Source: GWC2-37-8 sp964485555 (GTDB lineage: Bacteria > Patescibacteriota > Minisyncoccia > Moranbacterales > GWC2-37-73). Taken from it: a stretch of 23,829 nucleotides of DNA. The notes below the pieces were generated by a model, which had not been told where the DNA came from, searched no databases, and saw only the letters and a program-made list of their open reading frames with translations. Shown piece by piece: positions 1-9,103 of the stretch (within the stretch, counting starts at the first letter, position 1; each line of letters begins with the position of its first letter). Made by a program: the position numbers and the translations under genes. The stretch is taken from positions 1-23,829 of the forward strand of contig CAZAJN010000017.1 in the NCBI GenBank assembly GCA_964485555.1. Direction: 5' to 3'.

Positions 1-159
1 AAGTGTATTTTTTGTTTTCCTATTTCCTTTTTGAGCACGTCCTTGACCGAGATCTATGGTCAAGGACTCAAGAATTACTGCCCTGAATTGTTGGCCAAAA
101 AGAAAACAGTAAAACAAAAAAACGTGGCTATTTTACATGGAACCATATATTGCGAATGA
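1..159 (+). CDS. Possible 3' end of a gene cut by the window edge
   Basis: Frame 1 is open from the first base to a TGA at 157-159, giving 52 residues with mixed composition and a basic stretch (LLAKKKTVKQKN). A strong hairpin terminator starts seven bases after the stop, which is what the end of a plus-strand gene would look like. Against it, the stretch is short, it carries a 10-bp inverted repeat (39-67), and no family is recognised. It may equally be non-coding sequence that happens to be open. Confidence 0.28.
   Translation, partial: KCIFCFPISFLSTSLTEIYGQGLKNYCPELLAKKKTVKQKNVAILHGTIYCE
39..67. repeat. Perfect 10-bp inverted repeat
   Basis: GTCCTTGACC (39-48) and GGTCAAGGAC (58-67) are exact reverse complements around a 9-base loop. 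No T-run follows, so it is not a standard terminator. It lies inside the possible gene tail. Confidence 0.6.
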
Positions 160-165
160 CACAAT

Positions 166-198
166 AAAAAAACCATGAAACATTTCATGGTTTTTTTT
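166..198. terminator. Bidirectional intrinsic terminator
   Basis: The arms at 166-180 and 183-197 are perfect complements with a CA loop. They run A7-CCATGAAA, then TTTCATGG-T8. There is a T-run in either direction, so it can end the minus-strand glycosyltransferase transcript (stop at 218) and any plus-strand transcript from the left edge. Confidence 0.85.
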
Positions 199-217
199 AT
201 TGAACTGGTGGAGAAAA

Positions 218-2065
218 TTATTCAATGGGCGGCGCTGTGATGTTGTAGATGAGGATGGAATTTTCAATCATGGCAACCGGCTCATATTGCTTTGTCCAGG
301 CGTAATTATTTTCAGGCGATTTTTCTTTGTTGTAGGTGCTTGTCTGCAGAGCATTGGCTGAAATGGCATACCATCCAGTTTCAACAGGACGTTTGGAATC
401 CCACCAGGAAACATATCTATCCCCAAGATAATGCTGAGGATCACCTCCGCCGAAATAATCCACTCGAATCTTGTCTATCTGTGGATTTTTGTCGAGAAAA
501 ATCTTGAGTCTGCCCAGGTCTTGTCCCCAGTCCGTGTTTGAGTCTGTGACATATTTGAAACCATTTTTACTTCCGCCAACCGTTTCATTGAAATACGAGA
601 CATATCCAGGATAGCTCAAGATTGGAATCAGTATGATCCAAGCCAGAAGTCCTAGCGTCATCATGTGCAGCTGATGTTTTGTGAGCGGGTGTTTTTTTCT
701 TAGGAACTCAAAAACTTTTTTAGTGATCAGCAGATACATCAGGGGAATGATCGGGAACAGATGTCTCAGGCCAATATTGAGGTTCCCAGTGATGCTTAGC
801 GCGGAATAGAGCAGGATGAAACCGAACAATGTGTATTGCGTGACACCTGTCTGCAGAAAACGCACGATGCTCTTTTTCAGATCTTTCATTCGCATCGATT
901 TGGTTGCAGTTTGGAAAGTTTGGGAAACTGTGTACGCTAGGGAGAACAGAATGAGTGCCAGCAGTGGAATTGTCGTCTTGATTAAAAACACAATAGGGAA
1001 GTAGATTGGAGAAGCTTTGCCGGAAACATTTTCCAGGAAATAAGTTCCATTTCCTCCAGCCACACGCTTGAAAACCATGGTAACACCTAGGAAATATTCT
1101 CCCATTGGACGAAGATAGTCTGATGAATTCAAAAACGTCAATGCCTCATTGGTGTATAAACTGAGCTTATTCGGATCGCTGACAGGAAATGAAAAATTGA
1201 TTTGACGGTCAATTATTTCCTGAGGCATCTTGTAAGTGTTCAGGGCATATCCGATCCAAACCACAAACATTGAAATCATAAAAACTGCCAAACCTTTTCC
1301 CAGGTAGCTTGCGAAAACTTTTGCGCGAAGCGCTCGCTGCGAGTTTTCTTTTTTGTCGTGCGATATTTTTTTTATCAGTGGATAACCAACCAAAACAAGC
1401 GCAAGAATCGGATAGGCCATCAAAGAGGAGAACTTGGTGAGGTTCACCAGTCCAAGAAAAAAACCGCTGAGCAAAATATTTTTTCCAGTCGGATTTTTGA
1501 TGAATTTGAGAAAATAGTAGAAGGCAAATGTCAGAAAAGCCGCGATTCCTATGTCTGTTGTCACATAATGATTGTGCCCAAGAATGTTGGGATCAAAGGC
1601 ATAGAGAACTAAAGCGAACAAACCTCCGATTGTGCCAGCGATTTCCTTTCCCCACATGAAAAGAAACAATCCAAGGATGACTGATATTATGATGATGGGA
1701 AGTCTGGCCCAAAAAAGAATTTGTCCGGGATCATTGCCTGCGCCGTACAGCAGATGTTTTCCTGCTTCCCATTGTCCGTCGTCCCAGATTCTGTTTAGTC
1801 CTTCTCCGCTCCAAAATTGCTTGCCAGTGTCAAAATTAAGATTCAGAAACACCAGTGGGATTCCAATGAGATCCTTGAGTAGAGGCGGGTGCTCAGGATT
1901 GAGTCGCATGTCGTGCTGAGTGATGTAGCTGAATCCAGCTGGAATATGCGCCACTTCATCAAAAGTCGCCGTGTCATTTTTTGCATTCAGCAAGCTTACT
2001 GAAATGAAAAACGTCATGATGATTGCAATGATCCAGATGTGATGTTTTTTCAGGAACTTTTCCAT
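218..2065 (-). CDS. GT-C fold membrane glycosyltransferase (GT39/PMT-like)
   Basis: A 615-residue integral membrane protein with a signal-anchor helix at about residues 11-28 and many further hydrophobic helices. The first outside loop carries an acidic pair (TFDEVAH, residues 34-40), followed by RLNPEHPPLLKDL. This is the usual layout of the dolichyl/undecaprenyl-phosphate-sugar:protein mannosyltransferase family (GT39, PMT), where the acidic pair is catalytic. Such enzymes move a sugar from a lipid phosphate carrier to protein or glycolipid on the outer face of the membrane. The C-terminal third (SNTDWGQDLGRLK onward) is a soluble outside domain. It lies 25 bp downstream of a second GT-C gene on the same strand and probably shares its transcript. 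The start has no clear ribosome site. Donor and acceptor are not determinable from sequence. Confidence 0.85.
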   Translation of the reverse strand: MEKFLKKHHIWIIAIIMTFFISVSLLNAKNDTATFDEVAHIPAGFSYITQHDMRLNPEHPPLLKDLIGIPLVFLNLNFDTGKQFWSGEGLNRIWDDGQWEAGKHLLYGAGNDPGQILFWARLPIIIISVILGLFLFMWGKEIAGTIGGLFALVLYAFDPNILGHNHYVTTDIGIAAFLTFAFYYFLKFIKNPTGKNILLSGFFLGLVNLTKFSSLMAYPILALVLVGYPLIKKISHDKKENSQRALRAKVFASYLGKGLAVFMISMFVVWIGYALNTYKMPQEIIDRQINFSFPVSDPNKLSLYTNEALTFLNSSDYLRPMGEYFLGVTMVFKRVAGGNGTYFLENVSGKASPIYFPIVFLIKTTIPLLALILFSLAYTVSQTFQTATKSMRMKDLKKSIVRFLQTGVTQYTLFGFILLYSALSITGNLNIGLRHLFPIIPLMYLLITKKVFEFLRKKHPLTKHQLHMMTLGLLAWIILIPILSYPGYVSYFNETVGGSKNGFKYVTDSNTDWGQDLGRLKIFLDKNPQIDKIRVDYFGGGDPQHYLGDRYVSWWDSKRPVETGWYAISANALQTSTYNKEKSPENNYAWTKQYEPVAMIENSILIYNITAPPIE

Positions 2066-2090
2066 ATTTTTGTTTTTTAAAAGATTGCTA

Positions 2091-3659
2091 TTAATTTTTC
2101 AAAGTATAGAACGTGTCTCCAAATGAATTGCGATGATCTTGAAATGTCATGTTTGGAAATTTTGTGCGGAGATAGTTTATGGCGTCCCAATCAGCTCCTG
2201 TGAAGATGAAAATTGCGGAATCAGTGTTGCTGGGTGAAATGTTCTGGACTTCTCCTGGATAAAAATAGAAAGTGTTGGAAATGTTCGGATTAAGATATTT
2301 GATTGGCAATCTCTGCATGCTTCCGGTCACGATGAATTTTTCCTGACTGGGATTGATGGCTTTGATGTAGTCAGAAACGACCCGCAAATTAGCGTCAAAA
2401 ACTTCATGTTGTTTGGGACTGTTGGCAAAATAGATGAAATATTTCACAGGGTCGGCAATTGCTATGAAGGCGAAAGTTGCTATGGCTGAGGAAATCACAA
2501 AAATCCTGAAGCCGTGTCCAAAAGAATTGTATTTCTTGAGAACCCACATGAAAGGAATGATTGAGATGATGATGACAGCTGGCAGTGTTCCTATTGAGCG
2601 CAAAGCGTGGGGATTTCCTTCACTAGCCAGAAACTCAGGAATGAGTAGTGCTATCAGCCAGGCGAAAAGGAATATGTAGATGTCTAGTTTTTCGTTTCGA
2701 ATATCCTTTCTGAATCTGAGCCAAAGCAAATTAATGATCTTATATATGATATAGAAAAGTCCTATCAAAAAGGCCACTCCAGTCAGTGGATTCAGCAGTG
2801 CATAGGGAGGATAGTTGTGTCGCATGTTAAGATCGCCCATGACCACATATTTTTGAAGGCTGAGCGCGAATGTTTTTGCAATGGAACTGACCAATTTTCC
2901 TTGGTTCACTTCTGGATTCAGGATTGAGATTGCACTGGTGCGTGAAGCATAGTGATGCGGATTGAAGATAAAAAAATCAAAAAGCATGGGAGCCGCTGTG
3001 ATGAAAAGTGCCACGACAAAGACTAAGGTGTGTTTCCAATAATTGGCGATGAAATTTTTGCGAGTGATGAGGAGGGAAATGAAAAGTGCAACCAAAACCA
3101 AAGGCGAAACTCTGAAGGCGATGTAGGTGTGCACGCCCAATCCATAGATGAGGCCGGCGATGACAAAATCATGCAACTTCTTGGTCCTTAGTCCTTTGAA
3201 GAGAAAATAAAATGAAAAAGAAAGGATGAAAGGCACCATGATCGCTCTGAATCCTATGCGCGAAAAATTGATTGCCCAATATGAAAAGGCAATGAGATAG
3301 GCTCCGATCAGACCGGCAATCTTGTTTTGGAAAAGTTCACTAGCTAGCAGGAAGACGCCGAGCACAGTCAGGGTGCCGAAAATGATCGACCAGATTTTCA
3401 GGGCGAATTCTGTCGGACCGAAAGTCTTGATGGACAACGCTTGAAGATTTATGAACAGTCCTTCTCGGCCGTAGTTGCTTTCATAGAAAAGTTTGTACTC
3501 GCCGGTCGAATTGGCAAGTTGGGCGTCAACGCCATTTTGCGCTTCGTCGGGATAGATTCCGGCTGGAATATTTTTGATGTTGGCAGTCCTGAGTGTGAAA
3601 GCGGCCATGAGAATTGCCATGAGTAATCCAATGATTACGTGTTTTTGTTTTATTTTCAT
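2091..3659 (-). CDS. GT-C fold membrane glycosyltransferase (ArnT/PMT-like)
   Basis: A 522-residue polytopic membrane protein. After an N-terminal helix (about 7-24) comes GIYPDEAQNG (residues 34-43), whose Asp-Glu pair sits where ArnT/PMT-type enzymes keep their catalytic acid. It is followed by YGREGLFINLQALSIK, typical of this superfamily, and about ten more hydrophobic segments. The C-terminal 110 residues are hydrophilic and predicted outside. It is probably an undecaprenyl-phosphate-sugar dependent transferase acting at the outer membrane face. It is the first gene of a two-gene minus-strand unit with the 615-residue enzyme. An extended -10 promoter lies about 55 bases upstream. The two proteins share the fold but little obvious sequence, so they are not a recent duplication. 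Confidence 0.82.
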   Translation of the reverse strand: MKIKQKHVIIGLLMAILMAAFTLRTANIKNIPAGIYPDEAQNGVDAQLANSTGEYKLFYESNYGREGLFINLQALSIKTFGPTEFALKIWSIIFGTLTVLGVFLLASELFQNKIAGLIGAYLIAFSYWAINFSRIGFRAIMVPFILSFSFYFLFKGLRTKKLHDFVIAGLIYGLGVHTYIAFRVSPLVLVALFISLLITRKNFIANYWKHTLVFVVALFITAAPMLFDFFIFNPHHYASRTSAISILNPEVNQGKLVSSIAKTFALSLQKYVVMGDLNMRHNYPPYALLNPLTGVAFLIGLFYIIYKIINLLWLRFRKDIRNEKLDIYIFLFAWLIALLIPEFLASEGNPHALRSIGTLPAVIIISIIPFMWVLKKYNSFGHGFRIFVISSAIATFAFIAIADPVKYFIYFANSPKQHEVFDANLRVVSDYIKAINPSQEKFIVTGSMQRLPIKYLNPNISNTFYFYPGEVQNISPSNTDSAIFIFTGADWDAINYLRTKFPNMTFQDHRNSFGDTFYTLKN

Positions 3660-3713
3660 TTTTGTGTTTTAGTCGCCCCAAATTAAAAGAGAAGAGCGAT
3701 GAATGTTACTGAT

Positions 3714-3722
3714 ATTATAGCA
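3714..3722 (-). promoter_or_regulatory. Extended -10 promoter for the GT-C gene pair
   Basis: On the minus strand the sequence reads TGCTATAAT, a perfect TGn extended -10, with no good -35. The predicted start is near 3707, giving a leader of about 48 bases before the ATG at 3659. Confidence 0.5.
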
Positions 3723-3795
3723 ATTATTTGTCTTTTTAGGAATATGCCACTTTTGGGCTATATTAAGCCACGAAAAAGCTCTATATGAGCAGCTA

Positions 3796-3824
3796 TTGAC
3801 TTTTTATCAATATTGTGCTAATAT
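3796..3824 (+). promoter_or_regulatory. Sigma-70 type promoter, TTGACT-N17-TAATAT
   Basis: The -35 TTGACT (3796-3801) and -10 TAATAT (3819-3824) are 17 bases apart. The -35 lies within TTGACTTTTTATCAA, whose ends TTGA/TCAA are inverted. A small inverted repeat GCTC-TATAT-GAGC (3778-3790) lies just upstream. The block 3792-3811 recurs exactly upstream of the 49-residue gene at 12847. Confidence 0.75.
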
Positions 3825-3941
3825 TGATTGTTATAGGATGATCCTGTGACAAGTTCAAAAGGGCTCAATGAAGCACATTTACAACAAAATAGAAACTTTA
3901 ATATATTGAAACTTAACCTTAACACAACATTGGAGGGTGCC

Positions 3942-4568
3942 ATGACTGGAAAAGAGAAGTACATCGTGTCGTTTGTTATCATGCTGATTTTTGGAATTCT
4001 GGGAGTTTTTGCTCACGCAGTATTCAGCGGCATCATGGTTGGCTTAGTATTATCGGCCTTGATGGTTGCTTTTGTGCCACCTAGAGTTGCTGGAGTTGCC
4101 CCGGCACTGACACCTGTTCAGGTAGCCAGGATAAGGAGTGTGCTGGGCTGGATAGCGGTCATCGTTTTGCCAATCGCGCTTTTTTTCTTATTTATCGGCA
4201 TTACGAATCCAGATTTGAATGTTGAACTGGATCGTACGATGCGAAATGGAAAAAAAGTGGCCGCTAATGGACTCAAAAAGATGAACTTGAAGTCCGAAGC
4301 CGAGGTGGGGGTCATTGGCACGGTGAATTCTGATGCCGGCATCTATGACTCCAATGGGGAAGAAGTCAAGGATCCTGTGCTTGGGTCAGCCGTGGCGCCG
4401 GCAGGGATGCTCGTCAAGTCTGTCGACCTGGAAAGTAATCCGGACTCGATCAAACATGAGGGCCTGACAGCAGTAATACTTCCCAATAAAAAGAACGAAT
4501 TTTACGGGGGAGTGAAGGTCTGGCTTGTCAGTAGTAAGGTTGACTGGCCAGATAAGGTCAGGAGGTAG
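3942..4568 (+). CDS. Three-helix membrane protein of unknown function
   Basis: The ATG at 3942 is chosen because GGAGGG (3932-3937) lies four bases ahead. A longer in-frame GTG at 3846 has no ribosome site and lies close to the predicted transcript start. The 208-residue product has hydrophobic segments at about 8-25, 28-46 and 67-87. A hydrophilic domain of about 120 residues follows (90-208), with short beta-like stretches (EVGVIGTVNSDAGIYDSNGEE; GGVKVWLVSSKVDWP). These resemble a small SH3-like or beta-barrel fold, but that is only an impression. The gene is monocistronic, with its own promoter and terminator. No family is recognised. Confidence 0.8.
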   Translation: MTGKEKYIVSFVIMLIFGILGVFAHAVFSGIMVGLVLSALMVAFVPPRVAGVAPALTPVQVARIRSVLGWIAVIVLPIALFFLFIGITNPDLNVELDRTMRNGKKVAANGLKKMNLKSEAEVGVIGTVNSDAGIYDSNGEEVKDPVLGSAVAPAGMLVKSVDLESNPDSIKHEGLTAVILPNKKNEFYGGVKVWLVSSKVDWPDKVRR

Positions 4569-4580
4569 AGGTGAAAGAGA

Positions 4581-4618
4581 AAGTGTAATGGGACAATGTC
4601 CCATTACACTTTTTTTAT
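4581..4618 (+). terminator. Intrinsic terminator
   Basis: A perfect 14-bp stem (4581-4594 with 4598-4611) around an AAT loop, followed by a T-run. It begins 13 bases after the stop of the 208-residue membrane protein gene. Confidence 0.92.
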
Positions 4619-4714
4619 TATCAAAACAAATTGAGCAAAAAAAATGAATTTCAAAAAAATATTTTTTGATCAAAAAATATTTTGCATGTCGTTGTGGTTT
4701 TGTTTTATTTTTTA

Positions 4715-4723
4715 TGTTATAAT
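4715..4723 (+). promoter_or_regulatory. Extended -10 promoter for the five-gene operon
   Basis: TGTTATAAT is a perfect TGn extended -10 with TATAAT at 4718-4723. The -35 is weak (TGGTTT at 4695-4700, 17-base spacer). The predicted start, near 4730, leaves almost no room for a leader before the small reading frame at 4731 and the ATG at 4760. Confidence 0.5.
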
Positions 4724-4759
4724 TTTATTAATGAGTGAATTTATTTTATATATATTTAT

Positions 4760-6355
4760 ATGAAAGGATTAGGCGAAGGAAAATCTGGAAGGTTTGCAGT
4801 CGGTGCGAGCAATAATCGCGGGCAATTTTTTGATAAGCTTTCTAAAAATAAACATGCGACTGAAATTATTGAAGATGATGAAGTGGAGATAGGCGTGAAT
4901 GTTGAGAAGAAAACTGAGACAAAGCATGAATCTCATGAAACAGTTGAAACTCTCAAGAAAAAAGCTAAAAAAATTCTGAATGTCGCTGTGGCGGATGAGT
5001 TGAAAAAGAAAATGGAGCAGGAAAATGTTTTGAATGTGCACAATAAGAGCCCACTGAATTCAGAGATTTTCTTCATTGCTTCATTGGTTGGAAAAAACAT
5101 CCTAGAAGACGATTTCATTTTGGTGGATATCATGGAAACTCTCCGAAAAGGAGAGGAAGTTGTTTTGGATCAAGCATATAAGCGTCAGATTGAAGCAATG
5201 ATTCAGGGTCTCTCAAAAGATGATTTGAACAAATTAATATTCAAATTTTTCGTGTTCAAGAGAGTTGATGCGGAAATTGACGCACTAAAAAAAGAAGTAG
5301 CATTGGAATCAATATATCAAAGCAGTGTGAGGAGTATCACCCCCGCTACCAAATTTGAACTTACTGATATTGTGATGGATAATTTGCGTAAGATGAGCGA
5401 TGTTGAAAGTGATTTTTTGAATAATAGGGAACATCAATCAGATTTTTTCTTGAAAGAGGAATTTCAAAATGAGATTTCTGTTTTGATTCATAATGAGGTC
5501 AGGGAGAATCTTATCATCGATGAAGTACCTATTGCGTTAAACATTGGAAATTCTAAGGTTGATTCGGAGCAGAAAGAAGAAAATAATAACAATGAAGATG
5601 ATATGCAAGAAAAAATAGAAGTTGATGAAAAAATGGCTGTCTCTGACGTGGAAACGGTTTCGACTGAAAAGGATGGCGGCATGGAAATGCTGTCTGTTGA
5701 ACATGCTGAACAAGAAGAAATTGAGAGTCTGCTTCACGAATGTCAAAAACTTGGAGAAATTTTTTCTGACAAGATGATGGAATATCAAAGTCACGCGGTG
5801 ACAGATGAAGATAGGTTGGATGTTGAGAACGCACGTGAAAAAATCTTCAATCCAATCCTCAAGAAATACAAAGATCTTGTCGAATTAAACAAGAACGCAG
5901 ATGGCAATCGGAAGGAACTGAAGATTTTGCTGAAAAATAATAAGGCAAGCATTGCTAGCAGTATTGATCTTTTGGAGGATTTGATCAGGGTTGAGGAGGA
6001 AAAATACGTGTCAAAAAAAGTTGCTGAAGATTCTGCTTTTGATCAGCCTGAAAAAATAGTGCCTAATTTTGAACACGGGACCGAGCTGATAGCTGGCATG
6101 GAGATTGAAATCGCGGACATGTTCGCGGAGGCCGCGAAATCATTTGTTGAAAAGTTCAGAAATGCGCTTGATGGAAATGAAGAATACGAACTTTTGAATA
6201 ATGATGAAAAAGAAGATCAAATTTCTCTTTCCACTAAGGTGCAAATCAGGAAAATGTTGGCAAGAAAAAGAGACGAGCTGGTTGCTGATCATGGTCTGGA
6301 ACAGGCAAATGAAAAAGAATTAGAGAGCTACATTTTGAAAAAAATATTCCAATAA
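4760..6355 (+). CDS. Large acidic, helical cytoplasmic protein of unknown function
   Basis: A 531-residue protein without a signal peptide or membrane helix. It is rich in Glu, Lys, Asp and Asn. It has a basic/glycine N-terminus (GLGEGKSGRF), helical segments around residues 60-260, an acidic low-complexity linker near 265-310 (EQKEENNNNEDDMQEK), then more helices to the end. This suggests two helical domains joined by a flexible linker. It is first in a same-strand set of five genes ending with a VirD4/TraG-like ATPase. A structural or adaptor role with that ATPase is inferred from position only. The start has no ribosome site. Its ATG overlaps the TGA of a ten-codon reading frame (4731-4763) as ATGA, which could couple translation. 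Confidence 0.8.
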   Translation: MKGLGEGKSGRFAVGASNNRGQFFDKLSKNKHATEIIEDDEVEIGVNVEKKTETKHESHETVETLKKKAKKILNVAVADELKKKMEQENVLNVHNKSPLNSEIFFIASLVGKNILEDDFILVDIMETLRKGEEVVLDQAYKRQIEAMIQGLSKDDLNKLIFKFFVFKRVDAEIDALKKEVALESIYQSSVRSITPATKFELTDIVMDNLRKMSDVESDFLNNREHQSDFFLKEEFQNEISVLIHNEVRENLIIDEVPIALNIGNSKVDSEQKEENNNNEDDMQEKIEVDEKMAVSDVETVSTEKDGGMEMLSVEHAEQEEIESLLHECQKLGEIFSDKMMEYQSHAVTDEDRLDVENAREKIFNPILKKYKDLVELNKNADGNRKELKILLKNNKASIASSIDLLEDLIRVEEEKYVSKKVAEDSAFDQPEKIVPNFEHGTELIAGMEIEIADMFAEAAKSFVEKFRNALDGNEEYELLNNDEKEDQISLSTKVQIRKMLARKRDELVADHGLEQANEKELESYILKKIFQ

Positions 6356-6377
6356 AATTTTTTACGCACGAGATACG

Positions 6378-9062
6378 ATGGAAAACAAAAACGAATCAAT
6401 ACAAGATATTCAAAAAAGAGTAAGCGAGCAGTCACAATCGGAGACGGACTCTCTTATTGATGCTGTCTTGAAGAAACATAAGCAATCAGCAATTATTAGT
6501 GATGAGGAAGAAATAATTGATTTGATTGATGTTGTGGAGGATAATTTAGAATCAAACATTAATCAATCGAGTGCATTAGAAAATAAATCTGAGAGAACAT
6601 TTGATGAAATTATTCATAGCCTTAAGCTTAAGCAAGCGGAAGCCGAAGATGCAATTGAAAAGGCGATAAATCTCCCAGGATTTAATATTTATGATTACTA
6701 TCTGAGTTCAAGAGATTTTGAATTAACGGATTTTGATGATGAGGTTCGTCAAGAAATAAATAATATCAATAATATATTGGATAACCATGTTGATTATTTG
6801 GTAAGCAAAAGAGAACGCGATAGTTTGAATATTGAGAGTGAAAGAAATTTAAAAATTACAGAATCTCAGGAGATAATAAAGAACTTACAGAATGAGGTTG
6901 AGCAAGCCAGAAGAGAATATCTGGAAGTTGACTATAAAAAAAATACAGCCCTGAAGAGAGTCAGAAAGTATTTTTCACCGGAAAATATATTCAAGAACAA
7001 TTTGGATAATAATGCCAAGGAGCAGGAAAAAACCTTCGAAAGTGATCATGACATTGCTGCTTACAGGGCTTTTTATGACAACGCCTTGATGAAACTCCGT
7101 GATGCTCAAATTGCGGAGGCGCGCCTGCGAGGTGCGGATGATGCGGAGCTTGCGGATATCTATGGTTTATTTCTGTTGGAACAGGAATTGAAAGTGCTTG
7201 AAATGCATGATGATGTCAAGGCTGAAAATCATGAGGGCAAGTTATTTTTTGGTGATGCTAGAAAGGGCTTGCTAGCACTTTCCAAGGATTATCGATCTTT
7301 GAGTTTGGCAAAAAAGCTTGGGGTTGGCGCAGCTTTTGCGGGTTTGGCATATGCTGGTTCAGTAGCGGTAGGTGTGGGACTGGCTTCTGCGGGGGCAATC
7401 AGTGGAACAATGCTCGCTAAGCGAGTGATAATGGCCGCCCTAACGGGCGCCGGAACTGCTGAGGGATTATCTTCCAAAAACAAAAACAAAAAAGAAAAGG
7501 AAATTGCAGAAAGCAAGGTTGAATTTGAAAAAATGCTTTCCCTTATGAATGAGGAGGAAAAATTCGATTATCTTTCCAATCAAACTTGGAATATTGCAAT
7601 CAAAGATGAAAAGAATGCTATTGATAAAATAAAAAATAAGAATCTGGGCCACATGGCGGCAGGAACAGCGCTGGGAGTTTTTCTTGGTTCAGGTTTGGCG
7701 GTCGATTTGTTCAAATTTGGCAGTAATGTCTTGAATGATTCATGGGTTGGGAAATTGATAGCCGGCACATATCATGACGTCAAAGAGGTCTTTTCTGGCA
7801 ATACTACACCTGCTGTCGCACCAGAAAGTGCCAAACTGGATGTGGAAAAGCTTAAAAAAAGCGGAGTGCGATTTTCCAAGGAACCAAAAGGTGTTCCTGT
7901 GGCTGATGCTGGAAATGGTGGACAGACCGCACATTCCTCTAAAATTGTTGCTCCGGAAAGCAATGGACCCACTGCTACTTCAAATGGCAGTGCTCCAGTT
8001 GAGTCGAAGGACAAATTTTCACATACAACTCCTAATGGAGCAATGAATGAAGCTGAACGAGTAAAAAATGCCAAAGAAATTTCAACTAAATTGGCTGAGA
8101 TGAAAACTGAAGATATCTCACTAAAAATTGAAAAAGGTAGCAGTATCGAAAGAACCTTAATAGATCATATTAAGAAAATTCATCCCGACATGAAAAATCC
8201 TGGTCATGCTGCTCATCGCATGTGGCTTGATTATATGCATGACAACAAGGATGCTATCGTTGCAAAAGTTGGAGATGGCGAATATCAAAAAATGCTAAAA
8301 GATGGAATGGTCAATGTGAAACCAGGAACAGTCTTGACGATTGATGAACATGATCCGCTCAAATTTAAAATCGACAGTATCGATGGTAAGATTTCACATC
8401 TGGATGGTCATCATGCAGCGCCTGAAGCAGCAGTTAAGCTTGTTCCACCTGCCGAGATTTCTGCAAAAACTTTGCCCTCAACGGATCAAGTTTATAAAGC
8501 ATGGAACAATGAGATTGTTGCTGACAAAGCGGCTGAAATAGCAGTTGAAAATGAGAAATATTCAATTGCGAGCGCAGTCACGAATGGGGAGCTGCCAGCG
8601 CTTGATCCGAACAGCCCGAATTTCCAGTCTAATCTTGAATATGCAAAAAACCTTGGTGATGCTTCGAGGAGTAATCTCTACAACTGGGCTCCAGCATATG
8701 AGATGGGAAGAATTGGCGACCTGATCAAACATTCTCATGAACACATGCAGACTCTGTTGGAAATGCCAGACAAGGAAACATTCACGAAAATAGGAAAAGA
8801 TTTCTTTGACGGAAAAACAAGAAACATCGTGAAGTTTGGGGGAATGAACGTGCGTGAAGCTTTGAATGATCCGGAAAATAATCTGAAGGGGCTTTCTAGC
8901 AAGGCTAAGAAGTTGATAATCGGTTATGCTAGCTCCGAGGAAACCAAACCTAAAGTGGGCGAAAATTTCAAGCTCTGGTCGTACCGTATAATGACATTAG
9001 CCAGAAAAGCAACTACATCAAATAATGACAATCCGGATTATTTTGATGCGAGTGGACTTTGA
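6378..9062 (+). CDS. Large protein with coiled coil, glycine-rich membrane segments and a LysM-like region
   Basis: An 894-residue protein in four visible parts. Residues 1-300 are charged and helical, with a coiled coil at about 140-190. Residues 313-362 are Gly/Ala-rich and hydrophobic (GVGAAFAGLAYAGSVAVGVG), a likely membrane-inserting hairpin. A second hydrophobic stretch is at 427-446. Residues 475-555 form a Pro/Ser/Thr/Ala linker. The region 580-657 runs from IEKGSSIERTLIDHIKK to VNVKPGTVLTI. This is the opening helix and closing 'PGT-L-I' strand pattern of LysM-like modules, though divergent. The C-terminal 240 residues are helical and unrecognised. It could link cytoplasm to cell wall, but topology is uncertain. 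It lies 22 bp after the 531-residue gene. No whole-protein family is recognised. Confidence 0.78.
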   Translation: MENKNESIQDIQKRVSEQSQSETDSLIDAVLKKHKQSAIISDEEEIIDLIDVVEDNLESNINQSSALENKSERTFDEIIHSLKLKQAEAEDAIEKAINLPGFNIYDYYLSSRDFELTDFDDEVRQEINNINNILDNHVDYLVSKRERDSLNIESERNLKITESQEIIKNLQNEVEQARREYLEVDYKKNTALKRVRKYFSPENIFKNNLDNNAKEQEKTFESDHDIAAYRAFYDNALMKLRDAQIAEARLRGADDAELADIYGLFLLEQELKVLEMHDDVKAENHEGKLFFGDARKGLLALSKDYRSLSLAKKLGVGAAFAGLAYAGSVAVGVGLASAGAISGTMLAKRVIMAALTGAGTAEGLSSKNKNKKEKEIAESKVEFEKMLSLMNEEEKFDYLSNQTWNIAIKDEKNAIDKIKNKNLGHMAAGTALGVFLGSGLAVDLFKFGSNVLNDSWVGKLIAGTYHDVKEVFSGNTTPAVAPESAKLDVEKLKKSGVRFSKEPKGVPVADAGNGGQTAHSSKIVAPESNGPTATSNGSAPVESKDKFSHTTPNGAMNEAERVKNAKEISTKLAEMKTEDISLKIEKGSSIERTLIDHIKKIHPDMKNPGHAAHRMWLDYMHDNKDAIVAKVGDGEYQKMLKDGMVNVKPGTVLTIDEHDPLKFKIDSIDGKISHLDGHHAAPEAAVKLVPPAEISAKTLPSTDQVYKAWNNEIVADKAAEIAVENEKYSIASAVTNGELPALDPNSPNFQSNLEYAKNLGDASRSNLYNWAPAYEMGRIGDLIKHSHEHMQTLLEMPDKETFTKIGKDFFDGKTRNIVKFGGMNVREALNDPENNLKGLSSKAKKLIIGYASSEETKPKVGENFKLWSYRIMTLARKATTSNNDNPDYFDASGL

Positions 9063-9103
9063 TTAGATGAAATTGTAAGTAAATATATATAAAAAACAAA
9101 AAT

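Noticed and set aside
3846..3941. Longer GTG start for the 208-residue membrane protein
   Set aside because: The GTG lies near the predicted transcript start with no ribosome site. The ATG at 3942 has GGAGGG at good spacing, and the added 32 residues are not signal-like.
7772..8074. Antisense frame opposite the 894-residue gene
   Set aside because: It is a shadow of the linker region codons, has no ribosome site or promoter, and is fully covered by the larger gene.
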